21,762 bases of DNA from a virus: positions 1 to 21,762 of IMG/VR virus record IMGVR_UViG_3300030117_002262; one strand, given 5' to 3'. The notes below the pieces were generated by a model. The model did not search any database. It was not told the DNA's origin and saw nothing but the letters and a program-made list of their open reading frames with translations. Positions 16,613 through 21,762 of this stretch are shown here, in pieces. Numbering within the stretch: the stretch's first letter is position 1; every line of letters starts with the position of its first letter. The position numbers were made by a program, and so were the translations under genes.

Positions 16613-16872
16613 AAGATGCTGCTGAGGACCAAGAACACCAAATCCAAATTCTTGGTACATTTGTTAGACTTGGCGTAGTAGTTTGGTCTGGATTCATAAT
16701 AACCATGAATTATGTTGAGATACCTATGGTTAAAAAATCAGGTAACTCAGATATCACGTTCGTTGCCAGCGTATTTACGGGAGCACTTGCCACTTTTGGC
16801 TTGACCACTGGTAATAAAGGTGGAAAAGGAACTCCCGTTAATTGTCCAATGGCTAAAAAAAAGGAAGAATGA
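16567..16872 (+). CDS. Holin-like two-helix membrane protein
   Basis: A 101-residue protein: a charged N-terminus (MERKPEEKKG, then an amphipathic stretch to about 27), a first hydrophobic helix at about 28-48 (LGTFVRLGVVVWSGFIITMN), a short loop, a second at about 63-80 (ITFVASVFTGALATFGL), and a Lys-rich C-terminus (MAKKKEE). Size, two membrane helices and charged ends fit a small phage holin, and the site between fibre and small terminase is where T7 carries holin gene 17.5. No sequence match to T7 gp17.5 is claimed. The ATG lies inside the preceding gene, and the stop overlaps the next start as ATGA. Confidence 0.6.
   Translation: MERKPEEKKGILGKLKDAAEDQEHQIQILGTFVRLGVVVWSGFIITMNYVEIPMVKKSGNSDITFVASVFTGALATFGLTTGNKGGKGTPVNCPMAKKKEE
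16588..16594 (+). promoter_or_regulatory. Candidate -1 frameshift heptamer A AAA AAG (first site)
   Basis: In the frame of the proline-rich gene the sequence reads AAG AAA AAA AAG GAA, which contains the A AAA AAG heptamer in register. A -1 slip enters the holin-like frame at its codon 10 (GGA at 16594), 16 bases before the first gene's stop. This would make a fusion of about 219 residues. An 8-bp inverted repeat (16628-16635 with 16649-16656) lies downstream, but 33 bases away, further than known stimulators. Use of the site is unproven. Confidence 0.3.
16857..16863 (+). promoter_or_regulatory. Candidate -1 frameshift heptamer A AAA AAG (second site)
   Basis: At the end of the holin-like gene the codons read GCT AAA AAA AAG GAA GAA TGA. 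A -1 slip at A AAA AAG leads to GGA AGA ATG AAA, which is directly into the following signal-peptide gene. The same A8G run also looks like part of a ribosome binding region for ATG 16869, so it may simply serve re-initiation. Confidence 0.25.
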
Positions 16873-17240
16873 AAAAATGGCTTTTACTCTTCCTACTGTT
16901 ATCCCCCACGGTAGCAAGAGCAGAGTTGGTGACTCCAAATTTTACCCAAGGAAGCATGAACTCGACAACCACTACCACCCAAGAAATTACGGAGGAAATA
17001 ACAATAACAACATATGGTTCAGCATTAAACAAATGGTCTGGGGACAACATAACCCATACTTCAACCTCATCAGGAGGTATAGCCGATTCAGATTCGGTAT
17101 TCAACATGACAACAGCTGGTTCAGATTTCACTCTAGAAATCGTAACACGAGCAGCAAGTCAGGTATTAGAAGTACAGGAAATCGAAAGAACTATCGAAAC
17201 TACTGCTACTACTACCTCCTTATCGGTCTTCTCGCAATAG
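16869..17240 (+). CDS. Small exported protein with signal peptide
   Basis: A 123-residue protein. Residues 1-18 are a classical Sec signal peptide (MKKWLLLFLLLSPTVARA, cleavage before E19). The mature part is Thr/Ser-rich and predicted beta (LVTPNFTQGSMNSTTTTTQ... to TTSLSVFSQ), without cysteines. Proteins of this look are found in pairs in marine cyanophage genomes; I know of no proven function. It would act in the periplasm, outer membrane or virion. The start overlaps the holin-like stop (ATGA). Its last 76 bases overlap the next gene in another frame. Confidence 0.7.
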   Translation: MKKWLLLFLLLSPTVARAELVTPNFTQGSMNSTTTTTQEITEEITITTYGSALNKWSGDNITHTSTSSGGIADSDSVFNMTTAGSDFTLEIVTRAASQVLEVQEIERTIETTATTTSLSVFSQ

Positions 17241-17755
17241 GAATTCCTGTTAAAGCAGAAGATGAAACAAATAATGTTTCTAACCCTGTGGCGGCTGCGA
17301 CGGGAAATGTAACCAATCAAGCGGTGCAATTCCAGAATAATGGTGCTCCATCTAGACAGCAATATGGACCAAACATAAGTTGTAATGGTAGTACCATGAC
17401 ATTTAGCCCATTTTATATGGGTAATCATACGACACCATACGATGATGTAATGTCTCAACAAAGCTATACTGTAGCTGAAAATTGGGGTATGCAATTAAAT
17501 TTTATGATCCCTTTAGATAAAAGAGGATTAGAACAATGTCGTAAAATAGCAAAAAGACAAGAAGAAAAAATGCGATTGGATTATGAATTAGTACGTGCTA
17601 AAGAATGTGCTAGTTTACAGGCTAAAGGTTTTATGATTCATCCTAAGTCTAAATTATATCCATTATGTGCTGATATAATACCAATTGCTTCATATTTAAA
17701 ATCAATTCAAAAACCCGAAATTCCCAAGGAAAAGCCTTGGTACAATCCATTCTAA
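17165..17755 (+). CDS. Second exported protein, start probably ATT inside the preceding gene
   Basis: The mature sequence is clear from about 17258 onward (EDETNNVSNPVAAATGNVTNQAVQF...), with four cysteines (ISC, EQC, KEC, PLC) and a helical C-terminal part (QEEKMRLDYELVRAKECASL). Upstream in frame lies a good signal peptide: basic RSTGNRKNYRN, hydrophobic LLIGLLAIGIPV, cleavage after KA. There is no ATG, GTG or TTG close before it; the nearest ATG is 17033, which would add 44 residues that look like an out-of-frame shadow of the previous gene. ATT at 17165 gives a 196-residue product and is my preferred but uncertain start. It is a probable partner of the preceding exported protein. Function unknown. 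Confidence 0.6.
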   Translation: MRSTGNRKNYRNYCYYYLLIGLLAIGIPVKAEDETNNVSNPVAAATGNVTNQAVQFQNNGAPSRQQYGPNISCNGSTMTFSPFYMGNHTTPYDDVMSQQSYTVAENWGMQLNFMIPLDKRGLEQCRKIAKRQEEKMRLDYELVRAKECASLQAKGFMIHPKSKLYPLCADIIPIASYLKSIQKPEIPKEKPWYNPF

Positions 17756-17759
17756 AACA

Positions 17760-17915
17760 ATGATCCTAGTAATTAAACCCATCCTATTCGCCTTCTTAAA
17801 GTCAGATTCTGTTAAGAAGCTTGTAGTAGATCTATTAGAAGCTTATGTAGCTAGAACTGACAATAAGCTAGATGATCAAGCATTGAAAATTGTAAAAGAA
17901 AAACTATTCTCATAA
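17760..17915 (+). CDS. Small protein of 51 residues
   Basis: MILVIKPILFAFLKSDSVKK is followed by a helical, charged second half ending in VKEKLFS. The first 14 residues are hydrophobic and could lie on or in a membrane; the rest is amphipathic. It starts four bases after the preceding stop and its TAA shares a base with the next ATG, so it is in the same operon. Codon use is like its neighbours. Very similar short proteins occur in marine cyanophages near the paired exported proteins, as far as I recall; no function is known to me. Confidence 0.65.
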   Translation: MILVIKPILFAFLKSDSVKKLVVDLLEAYVARTDNKLDDQALKIVKEKLFS

Positions 17916-18079
17916 TGGCTAACACAAGAACAGGTCCAGATTATCTAGACCAAAAATCTAAAAAGAAAAAGAAGTCAACTTTTAAGAAAAATAAAACAAT
18001 AAAAGATTTTGGGAATGATGTTGAAGCATATGCAGCTTATCTTTCCAAGAGAACCATGAGTCCCGGTAGTGGTCGTTAA
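17915..18079 (+). CDS. Small Lys-rich protein of 54 residues
   Basis: MANTRTGPDYLDQKSKKKKK opens the protein, and a second basic stretch follows (STFKKNKTIK), then a helical part (DVEAYAAYLSKRT) and a short Gly/Ser tail. It overlaps the previous stop by one base and ends 17 bases before the small terminase. The strong positive charge suggests binding to nucleic acid or membrane surface. I do not recognise it. Confidence 0.6.
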   Translation: MANTRTGPDYLDQKSKKKKKSTFKKNKTIKDFGNDVEAYAAYLSKRTMSPGSGR

Positions 18080-18096
18080 ATTAAAAATGAAACATA

Positions 18097-18345
18097 ATGT
18101 CTAAAGCCACAGAAAAGCAGTTTAATGAACTGCATAACCTCGTCACTACTGAATTCCTTAAAAGGGTCAAGAGTGGCGAGGCTACTACTCAGGACTTAAA
18201 AGCAGCTTGTGATTGGCTGAAAGCAAATGATATAAGCGGTGTAGCATACGAAGGAAATCCACTTGACAAGTTAAATAAGATAATGCCAAAGGTAGATCGA
18301 GAACTTGTTACTAGGAGGATGTATGGCCGGCAAAAGACGGTTTAG
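18097..18345 (+). CDS. Terminase small subunit (T7 gp18-like)
   Basis: An 82-residue protein, close to T7 gp18 (89). MSKATEKQFNELHNLVTTEF...SGEATTQDLKAACDWLKANDI has the arrangement common to T7-like small terminases in marine phages: two N-terminal helices, then the ATTxDLxAAxxWLxxNxI segment (about residues 29-45). It recognises phage concatemers and brings in the large subunit during packaging. The ATG has no clear Shine-Dalgarno. The last 23 bases overlap the next gene in another frame. Unlike T7, where one or two lysis genes separate it from the large terminase, here 2.6 kb of unknown genes intervene. Confidence 0.82.
   Translation: MSKATEKQFNELHNLVTTEFLKRVKSGEATTQDLKAACDWLKANDISGVAYEGNPLDKLNKIMPKVDRELVTRRMYGRQKTV
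18313..18318 (+). promoter_or_regulatory. Strong ribosome binding site AGGAGG
   Basis: AGGAGG lies four bases before ATG 18323, inside the end of the small terminase gene. It selects ATG 18323 over the in-frame TTG at 18305 as the start of the next gene. Confidence 0.8.
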
Positions 18346-18577
18346 TGGACCGAAGTACGCTAATGGTAACCATAAATCACAACAAAAAGCGTACATGCAG
18401 GGGAACGGAAAGAAGATCCGTCTAGCTGCAGATAGATTAGCTGCTAAATTACCAGGGGGTAAAGTTGGAGATGGCTTAGATGCTTCTCATAACAAAAACG
18501 GTCCTGGTAAGCACGGTTGGGAAGCAGCCTCAAAGAACCGTGCTAGAAAAAACAGATCCAAACTACACATTACTTAA
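18323..18577 (+). CDS. Small basic protein, possibly HNH-derived
   Basis: An 84-residue protein starting MAGKRRFSGPKYANGNHKSQ, very rich in Lys, Arg and Gly, with no membrane segment. The C-terminal part, DASHNKNGPGKHGWEAASKNRARKNR, resembles the histidine loop and 'SxNR' ending of small phage HNH proteins, but the first catalytic His pair and the spacing are not convincing. An inactive or degenerate HNH-like DNA-binding protein is one possibility; this is low-certainty inference. Position directly after the small terminase suggests a packaging-related job, as HNH proteins next to terminase genes cooperate with terminase in some phages. Confidence 0.65.
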   Translation: MAGKRRFSGPKYANGNHKSQQKAYMQGNGKKIRLAADRLAAKLPGGKVGDGLDASHNKNGPGKHGWEAASKNRARKNRSKLHIT

Positions 18578-18581
18578 AATT

Positions 18582-19157
18582 ATGCCAGCACCAAATAGAA
18601 GTAGGACACAAGATCCTAACGCACCAAAATATAAATATAAACCCGTCCGAAATAGAAGTAGGACACAAGATTCTAACGCACCAAAAGCTAAATATAGAGG
18701 CGGACCAGGTAGAGGAGAGACTACATCACAAAAGAAAAGCCGAAAGGAAAGGATTAAAAGAGAAATAGAAAGAATAAAGAAAGGTGGAACAACATTTTTT
18801 AAAGGTAAAAAAGATTCCCTTACATCTTTAAAAGGAAAGCTGAAAAAGGTTAATTCAGAGATTAAAAGTTCATCTTCTAAGAAAAGTAATCTTAAAATAG
18901 CACCTGCAGGTTTTACATTAGGACATGATTATCGAGGTGCAGCTGAAGCTCAAAAAATGGCTAGAGCTAGAAAGAAATCTGGTAAAACTATAGCTCAACT
19001 AGAAGCAGAAAGAGATAAAAAAATGAAAACAACGTTGCAAGAGCGGAATGCATCTTGGAGACAAGCTAGAAAAGAAGGTAAGTTAAAAGAATGGGAAGCT
19101 AAGAATAAGCCTAAGAAGAAAAGATTTAGGAATATGGTAGATCCTAGCGAATACTAA
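18582..19157 (+). CDS. Highly basic protein with N-terminal duplication
   Basis: A 191-residue protein in which Lys and Arg make up a large share of residues. Residues 5-16 and 24-35 are near-identical copies of NRSRTQDPNAPK. Then come a Gly/Arg stretch, a charged helical region (KKSRKERIKREIERIKKGG), a short 'APAGFTLGHDYRGAAEAQKMARARKKSGK' part and a basic C-terminus. No catalytic motif is seen. Such composition suggests DNA or RNA binding, perhaps a DNA-condensing or virion protein. The start is ATG 18582, five bases after the previous stop; the frame extends upstream but only through the neighbouring gene. Confidence 0.68.
   Translation: MPAPNRSRTQDPNAPKYKYKPVRNRSRTQDSNAPKAKYRGGPGRGETTSQKKSRKERIKREIERIKKGGTTFFKGKKDSLTSLKGKLKKVNSEIKSSSSKKSNLKIAPAGFTLGHDYRGAAEAQKMARARKKSGKTIAQLEAERDKKMKTTLQERNASWRQARKEGKLKEWEAKNKPKKKRFRNMVDPSEY
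18593..18686 (+). repeat. 37-bp direct repeat, 57-base period
   Basis: Copies at 18593-18629 and 18650-18686 differ at one base (C/T). They are in frame and duplicate the peptide NRSRTQDxNAPK at the N-terminus of the basic protein. The near identity points to a recent duplication, in contrast to the diverged fibre repeats. Confidence 0.9.
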
Positions 19158-19163
19158 GGAGGT
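19155..19163 (+). promoter_or_regulatory. Strong ribosome binding site TAAGGAGGT
   Basis: A near-complete anti-16S match lies five bases before ATG 19169 and includes the stop codon of the preceding gene. It is the best Shine-Dalgarno I see in the window and suggests high translation of the next gene. Confidence 0.85.
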
Positions 19164-19168
19164 AACCT

Positions 19169-20791
19169 ATGGCAATATTAAAGCCTTTGGTAAAAGCCGC
19201 TGGTAAAGGTCTCAAAGAGGCAACCGAAAAGTTTACCAGACAAGGTGTTGAGACTACTACTAAAAATGTACTTGAAGAGGGTGTAGAGCAATCTATAAAA
19301 CACCCTCTTTCACCTAAAGATGCTGCTACTATTATTAGTGGATTAGGATTTGAAGCTAACTCTCAACAAGCTACTTATATTAACCATTATATGCATGCAC
19401 TTGATGGTCCTGGAATAATAAATACAATTCAAAAAGGAGATGTTCAAAATATTGAAAAGCTCAAAAGGTATATAACAAATTATTCTGTTTATAGAGAACA
19501 GGGTGCATTAAATGAAATTGGCCATATTGCTGATAATGGTGCAAATAATTTAATTCAAGATACTGGTAAAGCTCAGAACGCTCAAGCAGCTATGGAAGGT
19601 GCTTCTCCTAAACCAGCAGAACCAGCTAAACCTTATAACCTTTCTGAAGGTGTAGAAGATTTTATGGGTGATACAGATCTAACAACTGCTAGAGCTTGGG
19701 AAAATCCTGGTGGTGAATTAGATAAAGCCCTTGAAGATATGTTAACAGTTAAGAAAAAAACTACTATAACAACTCCTGAAGGTAAAAAACTCACTTTAAA
19801 TAAAGGTGATAAAATGACACCTGATATGTTAACAGGTAGTAAGAAAGATTATTATAATAGTTTAATTGCTACTGGATTCAAAACTTCTCCAGATGATGAA
19901 TTAGTATATGGTTTTGGTGGGCAAGAATTATCTAAAATGGCTGGATTAGAAGGTAAAGATCCAGGGTTTTCTCCTCAATTACATAAAGGAAAAAGCTTTC
20001 ATCATAAATCAATGAAAGAAATACAATCTTCTATCCATAAACGAGCTAGGGAACTTAGAGAATCAGGTGAAGCAACTACTGATGATTTAATTAATTTACA
20101 TGCTTTGTCTAATTCAATGGGTGCCCCATCAGGTAGTAGAAAAAGTGCAGGTATGTGGTTAGAAGAATTTGGCCATAATATAACACATAAACAAACTGCC
20201 CAACGTAAGGGCATAGAACCTACAACTACTAGATGGACTAATAATCCTTTAAAGAAAGGCAAATCGGGTAGACCTTCTAAACCACCTGAATTTTCAAAAG
20301 AATTATTTAATGAAGCTGTTAATGCATCTGATGAATTAGGAGTTGATTTAACTAGATTTGATTTACAATATATTAAATCTTGGTCAGACGTTGCTGAAGG
20401 CCAACAGGGTCCAATAAATCTAAAACGAGGAATTGCAAAGTGGAAAGTTTTTAGAAAAACTGATGCCTATAAAAGATTTGGACCTGATGGTGAAAGTGAA
20501 ATGTCTAGATTAATGAAAAGTACAGAGAATATGAATATTGCTGAATTAACTCAATTCCAAAAAGAAATGCTTGAAGATGTCACAAAACCTATGACAGAAG
20601 AAATGGTTCTAATGGAAGAAGTTATGGATAGTCTTACACCTAGAGAATTGATACAGTTAATGCAAAAAAAAGATTGGAATACACCTTTAAATCTTAAAAA
20701 AGCTTTAGAAGAAAACAAACGTTTTAAAGAAAGACATATTAAACAATCTAAAGAAAGAAGAGTTGAATCTGCAATTAAGGATTATTATTAA
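19169..20791 (+). CDS. Unknown 540-residue protein between the terminase genes
   Basis: Starts MAILKPLVKAAGKGLKEATEK, an amphipathic basic helix, after a very strong ribosome binding site. It has no signal peptide or membrane helix. The middle has a distinctive patch near residues 317-341: GAPSGSRKSAGMW, then LEEFGHNITHK with Glu-Glu and two His, which could bind metal but matches no motif I can name. The C-terminal 100 residues are long charged helices (EFQ/EMLEDV...PRELIQLMQKKDW). Size, helices and strong translation resemble virion internal proteins more than an enzyme; it could also be a packaging-associated factor. I do not recognise the family. Confidence 0.75.
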   Translation: MAILKPLVKAAGKGLKEATEKFTRQGVETTTKNVLEEGVEQSIKHPLSPKDAATIISGLGFEANSQQATYINHYMHALDGPGIINTIQKGDVQNIEKLKRYITNYSVYREQGALNEIGHIADNGANNLIQDTGKAQNAQAAMEGASPKPAEPAKPYNLSEGVEDFMGDTDLTTARAWENPGGELDKALEDMLTVKKKTTITTPEGKKLTLNKGDKMTPDMLTGSKKDYYNSLIATGFKTSPDDELVYGFGGQELSKMAGLEGKDPGFSPQLHKGKSFHHKSMKEIQSSIHKRARELRESGEATTDDLINLHALSNSMGAPSGSRKSAGMWLEEFGHNITHKQTAQRKGIEPTTTRWTNNPLKKGKSGRPSKPPEFSKELFNEAVNASDELGVDLTRFDLQYIKSWSDVAEGQQGPINLKRGIAKWKVFRKTDAYKRFGPDGESEMSRLMKSTENMNIAELTQFQKEMLEDVTKPMTEEMVLMEEVMDSLTPRELIQLMQKKDWNTPLNLKKALEENKRFKERHIKQSKERRVESAIKDYY

Positions 20792-20793
20792 CC

Positions 20794-20970
20794 ATGGCAA
20801 GATTATCTAAAAAAAAGAAAAAGAAAAAAAGAGATCTTTTATTAATCTCCAATGCTAATAAGATTGTTCCAATCAGAACTGAAGAATCTATTAATCAAAG
20901 ACTTTTAAAAATGACTGGTGATATAAAACGTTATGGTTATGGACCAACACGTAGAATTAAAAACAAATGA
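20794..20970 (+). CDS. Small poly-Lys protein of 58 residues
   Basis: MARLSKKKKKKKRDLLLISN with a seven-lysine run at residues 6-12, then a mixed part ending in GYGPTRRIKNK. It starts two bases after the preceding stop and its TGA overlaps the large terminase ATG as ATGA, indicating coupled translation. The Lys run is coded by A-rich DNA that is prone to slippage. It is probably a nucleic-acid-binding accessory, judging only from charge and position. Confidence 0.65.
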   Translation: MARLSKKKKKKKRDLLLISNANKIVPIRTEESINQRLLKMTGDIKRYGYGPTRRIKNK

Positions 20971-21762
20971 CCGATGTTGTCACTGCATTAAAAGATGATT
21001 TTAAACTATTCCTACAAGCTTTGTGGGAACAGTTAGATCTTCCGTCCCCTACAAGAGCACAATATTCCATAGCTGATTACTTACAAAATGGACCAAAAAG
21101 ATTACAAATTCAAGCCTTTAGAGGTGTTGGTAAATCTTGGATTACTGGTGCTTTTGTCTTATGGACCTTGTTTAAAGACTCTGAAAAGAAAATAATGATT
21201 ATATCTGCATCTAAAGAACGTGCAGATAACATGTCAATCTTCCTACAAAAACTAATCATTGAAACTCCATGGCTCAAACATCTAAGACCGAAATCAGAAG
21301 ACTCTCGTTGGAGTCGCATCAGCTTCGACGTCCTTTGTTCCCCACACCAAGCCCCAAGCGTAAAGTCGGTGGGCATCACTGGACAGCTAACAGGAAGCAG
21401 AGCAGATTTAATGATCTTGGACGACATAGAGGTTCCTGGAAACTCCATGACGGAGTTAATGCGTGAAAAATTACTTCAACTCTGTACAGAAGCTGAATCC
21501 ATCCTTACGCCGAAAGACGATTCTCGTATTATGTATCTCGGGACTCCTCAGACTACTTTTACTGTTTATCGTAAGTTGGCAGAGCGTTCGTATCGTCCCT
21601 TCGTTTGGCCAGCGAGATACCCCAAATCCCTTGCCAATTACGAAGGACTTATAGCTCCACAGCTACAATCAGACATAGACACAGGTGCTGAATCAGGTGC
21701 CTGTACTGACCCAGATAGATTTGATGATGATGACCTTATTGAAAGGGAAGCATCCATGGGAC
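20967..21762 (+). CDS. Terminase large subunit (T7 gp19-like), N-terminal part
   Basis: 265 codons are visible and the frame runs off the right edge. It is the ATPase half of the DNA-packaging motor. The adenine/Walker A region AFRGVGKSW is at residues 50-58; ISASKERADNMSIF follows at 79-92; SVKSVGITGQLTGSRADLMI is at 131-150; the Walker B is MILDDIE at 149-155 with the catalytic acidic residue; SRIMYLGTPQT, the coupling-motif region, follows. Each matches T7 gp19 in order and spacing. The nuclease domain is outside the window. The start ATG overlaps the preceding stop. From about 21280 the DNA becomes less AT-rich than the rest. Confidence 0.95.
   Translation, partial: MTDVVTALKDDFKLFLQALWEQLDLPSPTRAQYSIADYLQNGPKRLQIQAFRGVGKSWITGAFVLWTLFKDSEKKIMIISASKERADNMSIFLQKLIIETPWLKHLRPKSEDSRWSRISFDVLCSPHQAPSVKSVGITGQLTGSRADLMILDDIEVPGNSMTELMREKLLQLCTEAESILTPKDDSRIMYLGTPQTTFTVYRKLAERSYRPFVWPARYPKSLANYEGLIAPQLQSDIDTGAESGACTDPDRFDDDDLIEREASMG

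Noticed and set aside
16628-16656. 8-bp inverted repeat ACCAAGAA/TTCTTGGT as terminator or frameshift stimulator
   Set aside because: No T tract follows, the stem is weak, it lies inside the holin-like gene, and its distance from the slippery site is too long for a typical stimulator.
16820-17164. Upstream part of the long frame that ends at 17755
   Set aside because: It is Asn/Tyr/Arg-rich text with no signal or domain, and is the out-of-frame reading of the signal-peptide gene at 16869-17240. Only the part from about 17165 looks like protein.
16869-17755. Rz/Rz1 spanin pair
   Set aside because: The layout is nested, but neither protein has a lipobox cysteine after the signal, and neither looks like an inner-membrane spanin with a long periplasmic coiled coil.
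20806-20830. A-rich slippery run in the poly-Lys gene as a frameshift site into the terminase
   Set aside because: The -1 frame is the terminase frame, but it meets a TAA within about 20 codons, before the terminase ATG, so a fusion is impossible.
21269-21654. Two short plus-strand frames inside the large terminase
   Set aside because: The large terminase frame is continuous from 20967 to the window end with all ATPase motifs in order; these are shadows in other frames.

Overview
This window is part of the late region of a T7-like (Autographiviridae-type) podovirus genome. All genes read left to right, packed with stop/start overlaps of one to four bases or short out-of-frame overlaps. The order follows T7: capsid end, terminator, tail tubes gp11 and gp12, internal virion proteins gp13 to gp16, tail fibre gp17, a holin-like protein, small terminase gp18, then the start of large terminase gp19. 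The DNA is AT-rich. The gp14 start (MCEPTAI...), the AKIADDA-type fibre repeats and the paired small secreted proteins resemble marine cyanophages and related ocean podoviruses. A marine picocyanobacterial or similar oligotrophic host is therefore likely, but the sequence does not prove the host. No RNA polymerase, replication, integrase, tRNA, IS or CRISPR feature is visible here.

Layout. 1-297: probable last codons of the capsid gene, a 65-codon Ser/Thr/Ala-rich gene, and a strong intrinsic terminator at the position of T7 T-phi. 314-4092: tail tubes A and B. 4085-12068: internal virion/ejection proteins gp13, gp14, gp15 and a very large gp16. 12069-16214: the tail fibre, a small companion protein, then a second short fibre-like protein with its own companion, which is a tandem duplication of an adhesin-tip plus companion cassette. 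16214-17755: a proline-rich membrane protein, a two-helix holin-like protein and two signal-peptide proteins, all overlapping, with two A AAA AAG slippery heptamers at gene ends. 17760-18345: two tiny genes and the small terminase. 18323-20970: four genes of unknown function, mostly Lys/Arg-rich, lying between the small and large terminase genes. 20967-end: the N-terminal ATPase part of the large terminase, cut by the window edge.

The genes together cover building the virion (tail tubes, ejection core, fibres), opening the cell (holin-like and exported proteins) and packaging DNA (terminase). The least explained parts are the duplicated fibre-tip cassette, the overlapping signal-peptide genes with no ordinary start for the second one, the two slippery sites, and the insertion between the terminase genes. 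No stretch of 300 bases lacks a gene.
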